This document shows, one piece after another, positions 1 through 7,354 of a DNA stretch of 23,294 nt; the stretch's first letter is position 1, and each line of letters opens with the position of its first letter. The position numbers and the translations under genes are program-made. Location: NCBI GenBank assembly GCA_900551185.1, contig URVF01000004.1, positions 1 through 23,294 of the forward strand. The letters are read 5' to 3'. The notes beneath the pieces are model-generated. The model did not search any database, was not told the DNA's origin, and was given only the letters and a program-made list of their open reading frames with translations. Source of the stretch: an uncultured Collinsella sp. (lineage in GTDB: Bacteria; Actinomycetota; Coriobacteriia; Coriobacteriales; Coriobacteriaceae).

Positions 1-47
1 CTACACGCGTAAGATCGTCGGCAGCGTCAGATGTGTATAAGAGACAG
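1..47 (+). other. Nextera i5 adapter carried into the assembly
   Basis: Not biological sequence. Positions 29-47 are the 19-bp Tn5 mosaic end, 15-28 are the Nextera read-1 primer segment, 7-14 (GCGTAAGA) match an i5 index, and 1-6 are the end of the P5 primer. The exact reverse complement closes the contig at 23248-23294. Reading frames that start in this segment give artefact peptides such as MCIRDR or MYKRQ and must be trimmed. Genuine DNA begins at 48. Confidence 0.98.
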
Positions 48-1727
48 GGCCTGGAGAGCGAGCTTTCCAACATCGACAGCGACGCTACCTGCGGTATCGG
101 TCACACCCGTTGGGCCACCCACGGCAAGCCCTCCGTCGTTAACGCTCACCCCCACACCAGCTGCGACGGTCGTATCGCCATCGTCCACAACGGCATCATC
201 GAGAACTTCGCTGAGCTGCGCGAAGAGCTGGAGGGCCGCGGCCATCACTTTAAGAGCGAGACCGATACCGAGGTCTTCGCGCATCTGATCGAAGAGGCTT
301 ATGCCGAGACGCACGACCTGATGGCCTCCGTGCGCGAGGCGTGCACCCACGTGGTCGGTGCCTATGGTCTGGCCGCCGTGTGCGCTGACGAGCCCGGCGT
401 GATCGCCGTGGCCCGCAAGGATTCCCCGATCGTGGTCGGCGCGGGCGAGACCGGTTCCTACGTTGCCTCTGACGTGATTGCACTCATCGACGCCACCCGC
501 GATGTTGTGGTGCTCGAGGACGGTCAGTTTGCCAAGCTCACGCCCGCAGGCGTCGAGTACACCGACGAGGCCGGCAACGTTATCGAGCCCAAGGTCACCC
601 ACATCGACTGGGACCTGGACATGGCAGAAAAGGGCGGTTATCCCGACTTTATGCTCAAGGAAATCCACGAGCAACCGCGCGTCGTGCGCGACACACTGGT
701 CGGTCGTATGACGCCGGCCGGCGAGCTCGACATCGACGAGCTGGGCCTTTCGCTCGAGGAGCTCAACGACATCGACCGCGTCTACGTGATCGCTTGCGGC
801 ACCAGCTATCATGCTGGCCTCATTGCCAAGAATCTCATTGAGGGCTGGGCTCGCATTCCCACCGAGGTGGAGGCGGCCAGCGAGTTCCGTTATCGCAACC
901 CCATCATTACGCCGACGACGCTTGTCGTTGCCGTGTCCCAGTCGGGCGAGACGGCCGATACCCTTGCCGCCATTCGCGACGCGCGCATCAAGGGTGCCAA
1001 GGTCTTCGGCATCACCAACGTGGTGGGCAGCCCCGTGGCGCGTGAGAGCGACGGCGTCATCTACACCAAGGCCAACAAAGAGATCGCGGTCGCCTCGACC
1101 AAGAGCTTCATCGGCCAGGTCGTGAGCCTCACGCTGCTGGCTTTGCTACTGGCGCAGGTCAAGTACCGCTTGACCACCAAGCAGGCGCGCATGCTGTTCC
1201 GCGAGCTTTCCGATACGGCCGAGCAGATCCAGTGGATTTTGGATACCCAAACCGAGGCCGTTCATGAGGCTGCCCTGCTGTGCAAGGACGCGCAGTCGGC
1301 GCTGTTCGTGGGCCGTGGCATGGGTGCCGCTATTTCCTACGAGGGTGCGCTCAAGCTCAAGGAAGTCAGCTACCTGCACGCCGAGGCATATGCCGCCGGT
1401 GAGATGAAGCATGGCCCCATTGCCCTGATCGACCCGGGCTTCCCTGTCATCGCTGTGGCCACCAAGAGTGCCACCTACGACAAGACCGTGTCGAACCTTA
1501 TGGAGTGCAAGGCGCGCGGCGCCAAGGTCATCGTCGTTGCCACCGAGAGCGACGAGGAGATCAACAAGATTGCCGACTGCATCATCCGCGTGCCGGCAGT
1601 CCGCGACGTGTTCAGCCCCATCACGGCGAGTGTCCCGCTGCAGCTGCTCGCCCGCGAGGTCGCCATCCTGCGCGGCTGCGACGTCGACCAGCCCCGAAAC
1701 CTCGCCAAGAGCGTCACGGTAGAGTAG
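48..1727 (+). CDS. glmS: Glutamine--fructose-6-phosphate aminotransferase (isomerizing), 5' truncated
   Basis: GlmS makes glucosamine-6-phosphate from fructose-6-phosphate and glutamine, the first step toward UDP-GlcNAc, peptidoglycan and teichoic acid precursors, in the cytoplasm. The fragment holds 559 residues against about 609 for the E. coli enzyme. Roughly the first 60 residues are missing, including the catalytic N-terminal cysteine. Visible glutaminase-domain sequence includes CGIGHTRWATHG near the cut. The first SIS sugar-isomerase domain carries SQSGETADT (about residues 297-305 of the fragment). The second carries the run from YEGALKLKEVSYLHAEAYAA to KHGPIALID, and the protein ends with the family hallmark PRNLAKSVTVE. 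The frame is intact, so the gene is cut by the contig edge rather than decayed. A strong terminator follows after 23 bases. Any upstream control element lies outside the contig. Confidence 0.97.
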   Translation, partial: GLESELSNIDSDATCGIGHTRWATHGKPSVVNAHPHTSCDGRIAIVHNGIIENFAELREELEGRGHHFKSETDTEVFAHLIEEAYAETHDLMASVREACTHVVGAYGLAAVCADEPGVIAVARKDSPIVVGAGETGSYVASDVIALIDATRDVVVLEDGQFAKLTPAGVEYTDEAGNVIEPKVTHIDWDLDMAEKGGYPDFMLKEIHEQPRVVRDTLVGRMTPAGELDIDELGLSLEELNDIDRVYVIACGTSYHAGLIAKNLIEGWARIPTEVEAASEFRYRNPIITPTTLVVAVSQSGETADTLAAIRDARIKGAKVFGITNVVGSPVARESDGVIYTKANKEIAVASTKSFIGQVVSLTLLALLLAQVKYRLTTKQARMLFRELSDTAEQIQWILDTQTEAVHEAALLCKDAQSALFVGRGMGAAISYEGALKLKEVSYLHAEAYAAGEMKHGPIALIDPGFPVIAVATKSATYDKTVSNLMECKARGAKVIVVATESDEEINKIADCIIRVPAVRDVFSPITASVPLQLLAREVAILRGCDVDQPRNLAKSVTVE

Positions 1728-1750
1728 TTGGTTCCGCCGTTCTAGCGACT

Positions 1751-1790
1751 AAGGCCCGGCTCCGCATCAAGACGGAGCCGAGCCTTTTTT
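1751..1790 (+). terminator. Intrinsic terminator of glmS
   Basis: The arms CGGCTCCG (1757-1764) and CGGAGCCG (1773-1780) form a perfect 8-bp stem. It is extended by AAGGC/GCCTT across one mismatch and runs into a T-tract at 1785-1790. It lies 23 bases after the glmS stop. Confidence 0.9.
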
Positions 1791-1806
1791 ACATTTGACC
1801 AGATAA

Positions 1807-1843
1807 AACCTGCCAAAATGAATCTGTCCCTTTTTGGCAGGTT
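1807..1843 (-). terminator. Terminator of the GntR-family gene
   Basis: A perfect 12-bp inverted repeat pairs AACCTGCCAAAA (1807-1818) with TTTTGGCAGGTT (1832-1843). On the minus strand the second arm overlaps the regulator's stop codon (1842-1844), and the hairpin is followed by TTTTATC. The position and U-rich tail fit termination of the minus-strand gene. It may also stop residual glmS transcription from the other side. Confidence 0.75.
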
Positions 1844-2543
1844 AGCGGAGCTTGCTGGTCTCGAAGTACTCGGGGAACTGGTCCAGAACCTCGGTTTGGT
1901 TGCGGAACATCATGTGCAGGTGCTTGCTGACCAAAAAGCTCGCTTCGATGGGGTCGCGACCGGCGATAGCGCGGCGAATCTGCTTGTGCTCGTTCACGAT
2001 GTCCTGATTGTCGAGAACCTGCGTGGCAGCGCGCAGCCAGCGAAAGCGCTCAAGGTCGGCATTGGTCTCTTCGAGCCACGACCACACGGTGCTGCGACAT
2101 GCGATGCTAAAAATCATGTGATGCATGAGGTTGTCGCTCAAAAAGAAGCCGATGCGATCCTCTTCGGCCATGGCCTTTTCCTGCAGCACGATGGCGCGGT
2201 CGAGCTGCTCGATGCCAGCCGACGTGGCGCGCGCGCAGCACTCCACGATCACCTGCTTTTCCAGATGCTCGCGGATGTAACAGGCACTCTCGGCAAGGGT
2301 GAGGTTGATGGGCGAGACGTAGGTACCGCTCTGGGGCACGGTGCGCACCAGGCCTTCCTGCGCCAAACGAACCAAAGCCTCGCGCACAGGGGTGCGCCCC
2401 ATATCTAGGTCGTCGCAAAGTTGCTTGACGCCCAGCTTTTCGCCCGGCTTGTAGTCCAGGTAGACGATTTTGCGTCGAATGGTGTGGTAGGACTGGTCCT
2501 GTAGGCTCGTTTCCTGCTCGCCGACGTGCATCGATTCTTCCAT
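1842..2543 (-). CDS. GntR-family transcriptional regulator, FadR/FCD type
   Basis: DNA-binding regulator, cytoplasmic, ligand unknown. The N-terminal winged helix-turn-helix includes SYHTIRRKIVYLDYKPGEKL and GRTPVREALVRLAQEGLV, the conserved GntR core. The C-terminal half, about residues 85-215, looks like the all-helical FCD ligand domain, with the metal-site-like pattern DNLMHHMIF and KHLHMMF. Length 233 aa is normal. I chose the ATG at 2543 because GAGG lies just upstream. An in-frame ATG at 2573 would add 10 residues but has no ribosome-binding site, and a CATAAT -10-like sequence sits almost on top of it. The gene is divergent from the YeiH-family gene (164 or 194 bp apart depending on start), so that transporter is the likeliest target. 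This is inferred from position only. Confidence 0.88.
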   Translation of the reverse strand: MEESMHVGEQETSLQDQSYHTIRRKIVYLDYKPGEKLGVKQLCDDLDMGRTPVREALVRLAQEGLVRTVPQSGTYVSPINLTLAESACYIREHLEKQVIVECCARATSAGIEQLDRAIVLQEKAMAEEDRIGFFLSDNLMHHMIFSIACRSTVWSWLEETNADLERFRWLRAATQVLDNQDIVNEHKQIRRAIAGRDPIEASFLVSKHLHMMFRNQTEVLDQFPEYFETSKLR

Positions 2544-2736
2544 AGCGCCTCGCAACTGTTCTATCAAACTCATATGTCAGTTGTTAATTATGCCGCGAAT
2601 CAGCTCTCCGCGGTGGGTAATTCGGCTGTTGCCTGAGAACTATTGCGGCATCTTAGTCTGTGTTTGCGCAAGGCTGCGCTCAATGTTGCCGTATCATAAG
2701 CCGTCGCAAACGTGAAATAGAAAGAAGGAATCCCAT

Positions 2737-3771
2737 ATGCAACTGGCAAATATCGTACGCGAGCGCTGGAAAGGCGTCTTGTTCTGCCTGATCATCGCTA
2801 TCCCCGCGACGTTGCTCGGCAAACAGGTTGAGGTGGTCGGCGGTCCGGTATTTGCCATCCTCTTTGGCATGGTCCTGGCGCTCGTCTTTCCCAAGAATCG
2901 TCGCGAACAGCTCGCCGCCGGAGTCACCTATACGTCCAAAAAAGTCTTGCAGTACGCGGTTATCCTGCTTGGCTTTGGCATGAACCTCTCCCAGATTCTG
3001 TCCAAGGGCGCCCAGTCGCTGCCGATTATCGTGGCGACGATCTCGACCTCGCTTGTCATCGCCTTTGTGCTCTGCCGCGTTATGAACGTGCCGGGCAAGA
3101 TCGCGACGCTTGTAGGTGTGGGTTCGTCGATTTGCGGCGGTTCGGCCATCGCTGCGACCGCGCCCGTCATCGACGCCGACGATCACGAGATTGCCCAGGC
3201 CATTTCGGTCATCTTCCTGTTTAACGTTATCGCGGCGCTCGTATTTCCGACGCTCGGCGGCATGCTCGGGCTGACCAACGAGGGCTTTGGCCTGTTTGCC
3301 GGCACCGCCATCAACGACACCTCGTCCGTGACGGCTGCGGCGAGCGCCTGGGACAGCATGCATCCCGGCGCCAATGTGCTCGAGAGCGCCACGGTGGTCA
3401 AGCTCACCAGAACGCTGGCCATTATTCCCATCACGTTGGTCCTCGCATGCTGGCAGATGCATCTGGCGCGCAAGGCCGGCGGTGACGCCAAAAGCACGTT
3501 CTCGCTTAAACGCGCGTTTCCCATGTTTGTGCTGTTCTTTGTGCTGGCGAGCGTGATCACCACGGTGTTTCAGCTTCCCGTGTCCATCACGGCGCCCATC
3601 AAGGAGCTGTCGAAATTCTTTATTGTGATGGCCATGGCAGCTATTGGTTTTAATACCGATATCGTTGAGCTGGTCAAAAAGGGCGGCAAGCCCATCGCGC
3701 TGGGCTTTTGCTGCTGGATTGGCATTGCGTGCATGAGTTTGGGAATGCAACACGTACTGGGAATCTGGTAG
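2737..3771 (+). CDS. YeiH/UPF0324 family membrane protein (putative sulfate exporter family)
   Basis: Polytopic inner-membrane protein of 344 aa, the usual length for the YeiH (Cons_hypoth698) family. Databases label this family a putative sulfate exporter, but its substrate is not firmly known. Hydrophobic segments alternate with short loops along the whole length. The family signature GSSICGGSAIAATAP is present at about residues 129-143, followed by DADDHEIAQAISVIFLFN and GTAINDTSSVTAA. The start is supported by AGAAGGAA nine bases upstream of ATG 2737. It is divergently paired with a GntR/FCD regulator, an arrangement common for small-molecule transporters under local control. No enzyme partner is adjacent, so the physiological substrate cannot be read from context. 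Confidence 0.87.
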   Translation: MQLANIVRERWKGVLFCLIIAIPATLLGKQVEVVGGPVFAILFGMVLALVFPKNRREQLAAGVTYTSKKVLQYAVILLGFGMNLSQILSKGAQSLPIIVATISTSLVIAFVLCRVMNVPGKIATLVGVGSSICGGSAIAATAPVIDADDHEIAQAISVIFLFNVIAALVFPTLGGMLGLTNEGFGLFAGTAINDTSSVTAAASAWDSMHPGANVLESATVVKLTRTLAIIPITLVLACWQMHLARKAGGDAKSTFSLKRAFPMFVLFFVLASVITTVFQLPVSITAPIKELSKFFIVMAMAAIGFNTDIVELVKKGGKPIALGFCCWIGIACMSLGMQHVLGIW

Positions 3772-3823
3772 AGAAGTAGCTTATTTGCGTGCTGCGTGCT
3801 GGTGAGCGCATTCTCACGGTGGA

Positions 3824-3888
3824 GCGATAGGAGCTCTTGCGGGTATGGCTTGTCCGCAGGTTTATAAGTCCCGAAGAGCTCTTATCGC
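3824..3888 (+). repeat. Imperfect inverted repeat after the YeiH-family gene
   Basis: Arms at 3824-3843 and 3870-3888 share GCGATA, GAGCTCTT and CGGG, with one substitution and one extra base between them; the inner AAGAGCTCTT is itself palindromic. A second, shorter pair GCCCCGC/GCGGGGC follows at about 3887-3912. There is no T-tract, so this is a weak terminator candidate. It could be a structured 3' end of the upstream transcript. No gene is seen in 3772-4037. Confidence 0.5.
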
Positions 3889-3991
3889 CCCGCCAGGATG
3901 GCGATGCGGGGCAACACCTATACTCGCAGGACGGCGCTTTCTGCCCTATAGTGTTTGGTGAGCAATATTGTTCAATTTTGAAACACTCGGT

Positions 3992-4015
3992 CGTGCGACC
4001 GCCGGCGGTTGCACG
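3992..4015. promoter_or_regulatory. 24-bp palindrome upstream of the Fis-type regulator
   Basis: Half-site CGTGC, one base, ACCGCC, is mirrored by GGCGGT, one base, GCACG. Eleven of twelve base pairs match. It ends 22 bases before the start codon at 4038 and just before the ribosome-binding site AGGGGC. Position and symmetry suggest an operator for a dimeric regulator, possibly the product of the next gene, or an RNA hairpin controlling its translation. I cannot tell these apart. Confidence 0.5.
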
Positions 4016-4037
4016 TCGCTGCAGACAGGGGCAAATC

Positions 4038-5255
4038 ATGGATAGCGATGCCAAGCTGAACATCTTGACCGATGCCCTGGCTGCTGCCGGGGCATCGGCA
4101 TTGGCAATCGATGCGCGTGGGGACGTCGCGATCTCGACCATGAATGACGCGGCGCTTGAGCGGGGTGTGGCGACTTTTGTCGCTGAGCGCCTCGACCGTA
4201 TAGGAGACGGCGCGCGTCTGGTTATGGGGCGTGAGGGTACGCGCCTGAGCCTGACCGTTCGCCCCACCGACAAAGAGGGCGGGGGCCTTTGGGTCGTCGT
4301 GGTCCGCGAGGTGCGCGGTGCCGCGGCGCATGCGGGTATCGAGTGGCTCAACGCCGACGAAGTTGAGGCCCGCTACGAATCGAGCGCGTACGGCATCGTT
4401 GAGGGGGCGGCCTCGGTGGCTGCGCCGGTTGCAGAGAGTTACGCGCGCGGTGTGCCCCTTATGCTCGAGGGCGAGCTGGGAGCGGGTCAGGTCGAGATCG
4501 CCAAGCGCCTCTATCTGGACGGTCCTTTTGCCGATCAGCCCTTTGTTTCCGTTGCGCTCGATGAGCTCACCGATCGCGGTTGGCGCCATGTGCTCAAAAG
4601 CGCCGAATCGCCGTTGTTCCAAACGGGGCTGACCCTTTGCATTGAGGGCTGGAACGCGGTTGGCCCCCAGCGCCTCCGCGAGCTGGTCTCCACGATGACC
4701 GACACCGCGTTGGCGACGCGCTGCCATGTGGTGCTGACAGCGAATGACATGCCGGGCGGCGGCGAAAGTGATCAAGCCGCCTTTGTGACCGAGCGCTTCG
4801 CCTGTGCGGTGAGCGTGGCGCCGGCAATCGCCGAGCAGGGAGCCGCGTCGACGAAGGTTGCGCGCTATTTGGAATATCTCGCTGATGCATTTGGGACGGC
4901 AGCGCCCACGCTGTCTGCCGCGGCGACGAAGACGCTCGATGCTTACCGCTGGCCGCGCAATTATCTGCAGCTCCGCGAGGTCTCGGAACGACTGTATATA
5001 TTGGTGGGGACGGGCACGGTGGACCGCGCTGTGGCGGAGGAAGTGCTCGCCCAAGAGGACGTGATTAAGACCGCAACCTTTGGCGCCCCGACGCTCGAAA
5101 GTGACCTGTATATCCTGCGACCGCTGGCCGATACCGAGCGAGATATCGCGCATCTGGTTGTAGACCATCTCCACGGCAACCGAACCCGTGCGGCGGAGGT
5201 GCTGGGCATAAGCCGTACAACGCTGTGGCGCTTGCTGAAGGACGATGACCGTTGA
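4038..5255 (+). CDS. Fis-type transcriptional regulator with degenerate sigma54-activator AAA+ core
   Basis: 405 aa, with the layout of a bacterial enhancer-binding protein but a decayed ATPase. Residues 1-100 form an unassigned N-terminal sensor-like domain. About 130-335 follow the AAA+ fold: EGELGAGQ (144-151) sits where Walker A GETGTGKE belongs and lacks the lysine. LTLCIEGW (198-205) replaces the Walker B LFLDEI. The stretch that would carry the sigma54-contacting GAFTGA loop is short and lacks it. WPRNYLQLREV (305-315) matches the usual WPGNVRELENV. Residues 368-402 are a clear Fis-type helix-turn-helix (NRTRAAEVLGISRTTLWRLL). It probably binds DNA but cannot hydrolyse ATP or remodel sigma54, so a TyrR-like role at sigma70 promoters is plausible. 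ATG 4038 has AGGGG upstream. The in-frame extension back to 3837 runs through hairpins and was rejected. Confidence 0.75.
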   Translation: MDSDAKLNILTDALAAAGASALAIDARGDVAISTMNDAALERGVATFVAERLDRIGDGARLVMGREGTRLSLTVRPTDKEGGGLWVVVVREVRGAAAHAGIEWLNADEVEARYESSAYGIVEGAASVAAPVAESYARGVPLMLEGELGAGQVEIAKRLYLDGPFADQPFVSVALDELTDRGWRHVLKSAESPLFQTGLTLCIEGWNAVGPQRLRELVSTMTDTALATRCHVVLTANDMPGGGESDQAAFVTERFACAVSVAPAIAEQGAASTKVARYLEYLADAFGTAAPTLSAAATKTLDAYRWPRNYLQLREVSERLYILVGTGTVDRAVAEEVLAQEDVIKTATFGAPTLESDLYILRPLADTERDIAHLVVDHLHGNRTRAAEVLGISRTTLWRLLKDDDR

Positions 5256-5339
5256 GCGAGGCACCCGTGACCGCGCGCGACGCGTGTGCTACAGTCCAAA
5301 GCGTTATTGTTTCGATTTGGTTACGGCGTGCGAGGGCAT

Positions 5340-5915
5340 ATGGCTGAGACTTCAAAACCGAGCCGCAGAAGGCGGAGCGCCGCGCCGGTTAACCGACGCA
5401 CGACATCGGTGACGTGGGGCAAACACGCCTCGGGGTTTGATGGCTCGTTCAAGCGCACTAAATACGGCTATCCTTCGGCAAGCGCCCGCTTGGCAATGCA
5501 GGCAGAGTCCTCGCTGTGGGGCCGCAAGCGCGTGGTGGGCTCAAAGCTCAAGCACGACGGCACGCTCGGTTACATCAGCCGCGGGGCGGCTCGCCGCAGC
5601 GGGCTCAATCCCGCTGGTTGGCATCGTTATGTGCCGATCGTGGCCGTCGTTGCAGTGATCGTCATCGCACTCGCCGCGCTTGGCTACGCCGGCGGTGGCA
5701 CCAACTTGGACGCAGTGTTTAAATCGCCCGAGCTCGCGCATGCAGGCACAGAAGTTATCGAGGGCGCTCAGACCCAGACAGGCGTCGCGCCCCAGCGCGG
5801 CATCGTCGCGGCGGCCACCACCATCGCAGATGCTCAAAAGGACGAAGGCGAGCAAGGTAACGACGCCGAAACGACCCAGACGAACGAAACGACGACAACG
5901 GCGACGTCAATATAA
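5340..5915 (+). CDS. Single-pass membrane protein of unknown function
   Basis: Not recognised. The 191-aa product has a basic N-terminal region of about 96 residues (many Arg, Lys and Ser). One strong hydrophobic segment follows at about 97-118 (YVPIVAVVAVIVIALAALGY), then a polar C-terminal tail rich in Thr, Glu, Asp and Gln. The positive-inside rule puts the basic half in the cytoplasm and the acidic tail outside. The start at 5340 is chosen because GAGGG precedes the ATG. An in-frame GTG at 5286 would add 18 residues without a visible ribosome-binding site. It begins 84 bp after the Fis-type regulator on the same strand and may be co-transcribed. No catalytic motif is visible. Confidence 0.7.
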   Translation: MAETSKPSRRRRSAAPVNRRTTSVTWGKHASGFDGSFKRTKYGYPSASARLAMQAESSLWGRKRVVGSKLKHDGTLGYISRGAARRSGLNPAGWHRYVPIVAVVAVIVIALAALGYAGGGTNLDAVFKSPELAHAGTEVIEGAQTQTGVAPQRGIVAAATTIADAQKDEGEQGNDAETTQTNETTTTATSI

Positions 5916-5926
5916 GTTACGAGTGG

Positions 5927-5954
5927 GGTAGCTAATTTGGGACGGGGCTTTTTT
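5927..5954 (+). repeat. Dispersed 28-bp repeat, copy 1
   Basis: Starts GGTAGCTAATTTGGGACGG and ends GGCTTTTTT. The reverse complement of the same 28 bases occurs at 20270-20297 with one mismatch. This copy follows the stop codon of the membrane protein by 11 bases and ends in six Ts, which could aid termination. No stable hairpin forms inside the repeat itself. Confidence 0.8.
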
Positions 5955-6002
5955 AGCTGCCCAAGACAGTGGCTCATTCGATGTCAGTCGCCAAAAGCGA
6001 GC

Positions 6003-6099
6003 GAGCCGCATTTGCGCCAAGGTGACGTGAAATGAGAGGGCGCTGACCTTCTGGTCGCGCCCTCGAAATTGAACGTCAGATTGGCGTGAATGCGGCCCG
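6003..6099. repeat. Long imperfect palindrome, about 97 bp
   Basis: The core is GAGGGCGC (6036-6043) with GCGCCCTC (6057-6064), extended inward by GACC/GGTC around a TTCT loop. Outside it, arms 6003-6033 and 6067-6099 remain complementary across GCCGCATT, CGCCAA and TGACGT, separated by 2-base mismatches. It lies between two convergent genes. It could be a bidirectional terminator, a structured RNA or a small repeat-derived element. No coding potential is seen in 5916-6143. Confidence 0.7.
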
Positions 6100-6115
6100 C
6101 GCAGCGTCAACGAGC

Positions 6116-6137
6116 CCGCCGTTCGGTAGAACGGCGG
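6116..6137 (-). terminator. Probable terminator of the nitroreductase gene
   Basis: A perfect 9-bp stem pairs CCGCCGTTC (6116-6124) with GAACGGCGG (6129-6137) around a 4-base loop. It lies 7 bases beyond the stop codon of the minus-strand nitroreductase gene. The downstream tail on that strand is only weakly T-rich, so the call is tentative. Confidence 0.5.
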
Positions 6138-6143
6138 AACTAA

Positions 6144-6665
6144 TTACCTTACGTAGACGACGTTGTCGCGGCGCGGCTTTGCCTCGGGTAGCGTGTCCTC
6201 GGCGTAGCCCAGAATGCAGTGACCGACACCGCGCAGGCTGCCGTCGGCGGGCAGGCCCCAGCTGGCCAGCAGCTCTAGGCCCTCGGGCGAGTCAAAGACC
6301 TCATGCGCGCGGTGAATCCAGCACGAATCGACACCCAGTGCATAGGCGGCGTTGAGCAAGTTGCCCATGGCGAGCGAGCCGTCTTCCAGATGTGTGGGCA
6401 CGCTGCGGTCAACCAGCACCACCACAACGGTCTTGGCGCCATAGAAGGGGTCGCCGTTGCTGCCCATGACCTGGGCGTTGAGCTGTGAGAGACGCTCGAC
6501 GGTCGCGGGGTCGGTGACGGCGACAAACGTCACCGGCTGGCGGCCCATGCCGCTCGGTGCATATTGGCCGGCTTCGATAATACGTGCAAGCTTTTCGGCC
6601 TCGACGGGACGATCGCTGTAGTTGCGGCAGCTGCGACGGTGAATGAGTGCTTCGATAGTCTCCAT
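6144..6665 (-). CDS. Nitroreductase family protein
   Basis: FMN-dependent NAD(P)H oxidoreductase of the nitroreductase superfamily, cytoplasmic, 173 aa. This is the compact size of the family. Visible elements are the N-terminal flavin-binding pattern HRRSCRNYSDRPV, the helix APSGMGRQP typical of flavin contact, and the C-terminal GHCILGYAED stretch that closes the FMN site. The start at 6665 is fixed by AAGGAG five bases upstream. In-frame codons reaching back to 6761 have no ribosome-binding site and were dropped. The gene stands alone, convergent with the membrane protein at 5340 and divergent from the small gene at 6960. The true substrate cannot be told from sequence; nitroaromatics are only the superfamily's reference substrates. 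Confidence 0.9.
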   Translation of the reverse strand: METIEALIHRRSCRNYSDRPVEAEKLARIIEAGQYAPSGMGRQPVTFVAVTDPATVERLSQLNAQVMGSNGDPFYGAKTVVVVLVDRSVPTHLEDGSLAMGNLLNAAYALGVDSCWIHRAHEVFDSPEGLELLASWGLPADGSLRGVGHCILGYAEDTLPEAKPRRDNVVYVR

Positions 6666-6959
6666 GGTGTCTCCTTGCGGTGGCGTTGCAGATGCCCCGT
6701 TCATACCCGTCGGGCTCAAACGATAGACGGTCAATTGCCCGGCCAAAAGGATAGATTCCAATTGGGAAAGTAGGTTTGCATAAAAGTACCTTCAGAATGT
6801 GACAAACAAATGGGATGGTTAAACGTTTTATCCCGTCTACCCTGCGGTTTTTTACCACTTGCCTAAATGACGAACGCATAACCTCTGATAAAGGTTTTAC
6901 TAAAGGAGTACCAACGTTTATCAATGCGCCGTGGTGGCGCCGGGCCAGGAGGTAACATC
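6666..6959. other. Divergent intergenic region, about 294 bp
   Basis: No gene is seen. The region must hold promoters for the nitroreductase (leftward) and the small protein (rightward), but no strong -35/-10 pair stands out. At 6821-6833 it has the 13-mer AAACGTTTTATCC, which also occurs upstream of ilvE (13448-13460). Close to the small gene there is a weak hairpin AACCT...AGGTT and an AAGGAG too far from any start to be used. Confidence 0.6.
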
Positions 6960-7250
6960 ATGTTCCAGGCTGGAGATGTCGTCGAGACCGATTTCGAAGG
7001 ATTTCTGAAGCTGCTGCGTTCCAAGACGCGCGCTTTCGTGTCGATCAACGATCACGAGTACTACATCACGCACACCGATGGCTATTGGCGTGTTCAGGAT
7101 TGCGAGGCCCTCAACGACAAGGGCCACTTTACTGACTGCTCCGAGCTGGTCAACACGGTCTGCGAGGTCGTCGAGCTGCCGTGGATTGCCGGCAAGAGCC
7201 TGCATGACAGCTTCTCGGGCGCTACGGTCTATGAGGCCGTCGCCGCTTAA
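6960..7250 (+). CDS. Small conserved-looking protein of unknown function
   Basis: A 96-aa acidic, soluble protein that I do not recognise. It is not membrane-bound and has no signal peptide. Aromatic and acidic residues are frequent, for example INDHEYYITHTDGYWRVQDC, and there are three cysteines without a metal-binding spacing. The start is strongly supported by AGGAGG seven bases before ATG 6960. An in-frame ATG at 6924 would add 12 residues that merely translate the ribosome-binding site. A textbook terminator follows at 7277, so it is transcribed alone. The strong translation and termination signals suggest a well-expressed gene. Confidence 0.8.
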   Translation: MFQAGDVVETDFEGFLKLLRSKTRAFVSINDHEYYITHTDGYWRVQDCEALNDKGHFTDCSELVNTVCEVVELPWIAGKSLHDSFSGATVYEAVAA

Positions 7251-7276
7251 CAGCCAACACTCGATATTCTCTCGCA

Positions 7277-7312
7277 ACCGCCGGCGCCGCCCCCGCGCCG
7301 GCGGTCTTTTTT
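7277..7312 (+). terminator. Strong intrinsic terminator
   Basis: A perfect 11-bp stem pairs ACCGCCGGCGC (7277-7287) with GCGCCGGCGGT (7295-7305) around a 7-base C-rich loop, followed by CTTTTTT. It ends the transcript of the 96-aa protein and isolates the MarR operon downstream. Confidence 0.93.
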
Positions 7313-7354
7313 GTCGATATGCTTATGTAGAGCCGACCATAAACAACGAGCTTG

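Noticed and set aside
27..812. Long minus-strand frame opposite glmS
   Set aside because: It is the antisense shadow of a well-conserved gene and ends in adapter-derived residues. High GC produces many such frames here.
3837..4037. N-terminal extension of the Fis-type regulator
   Set aside because: The stretch contains two inverted repeats and the 24-bp palindrome, has no ribosome-binding site at its start, and the ATG at 4038 has one.
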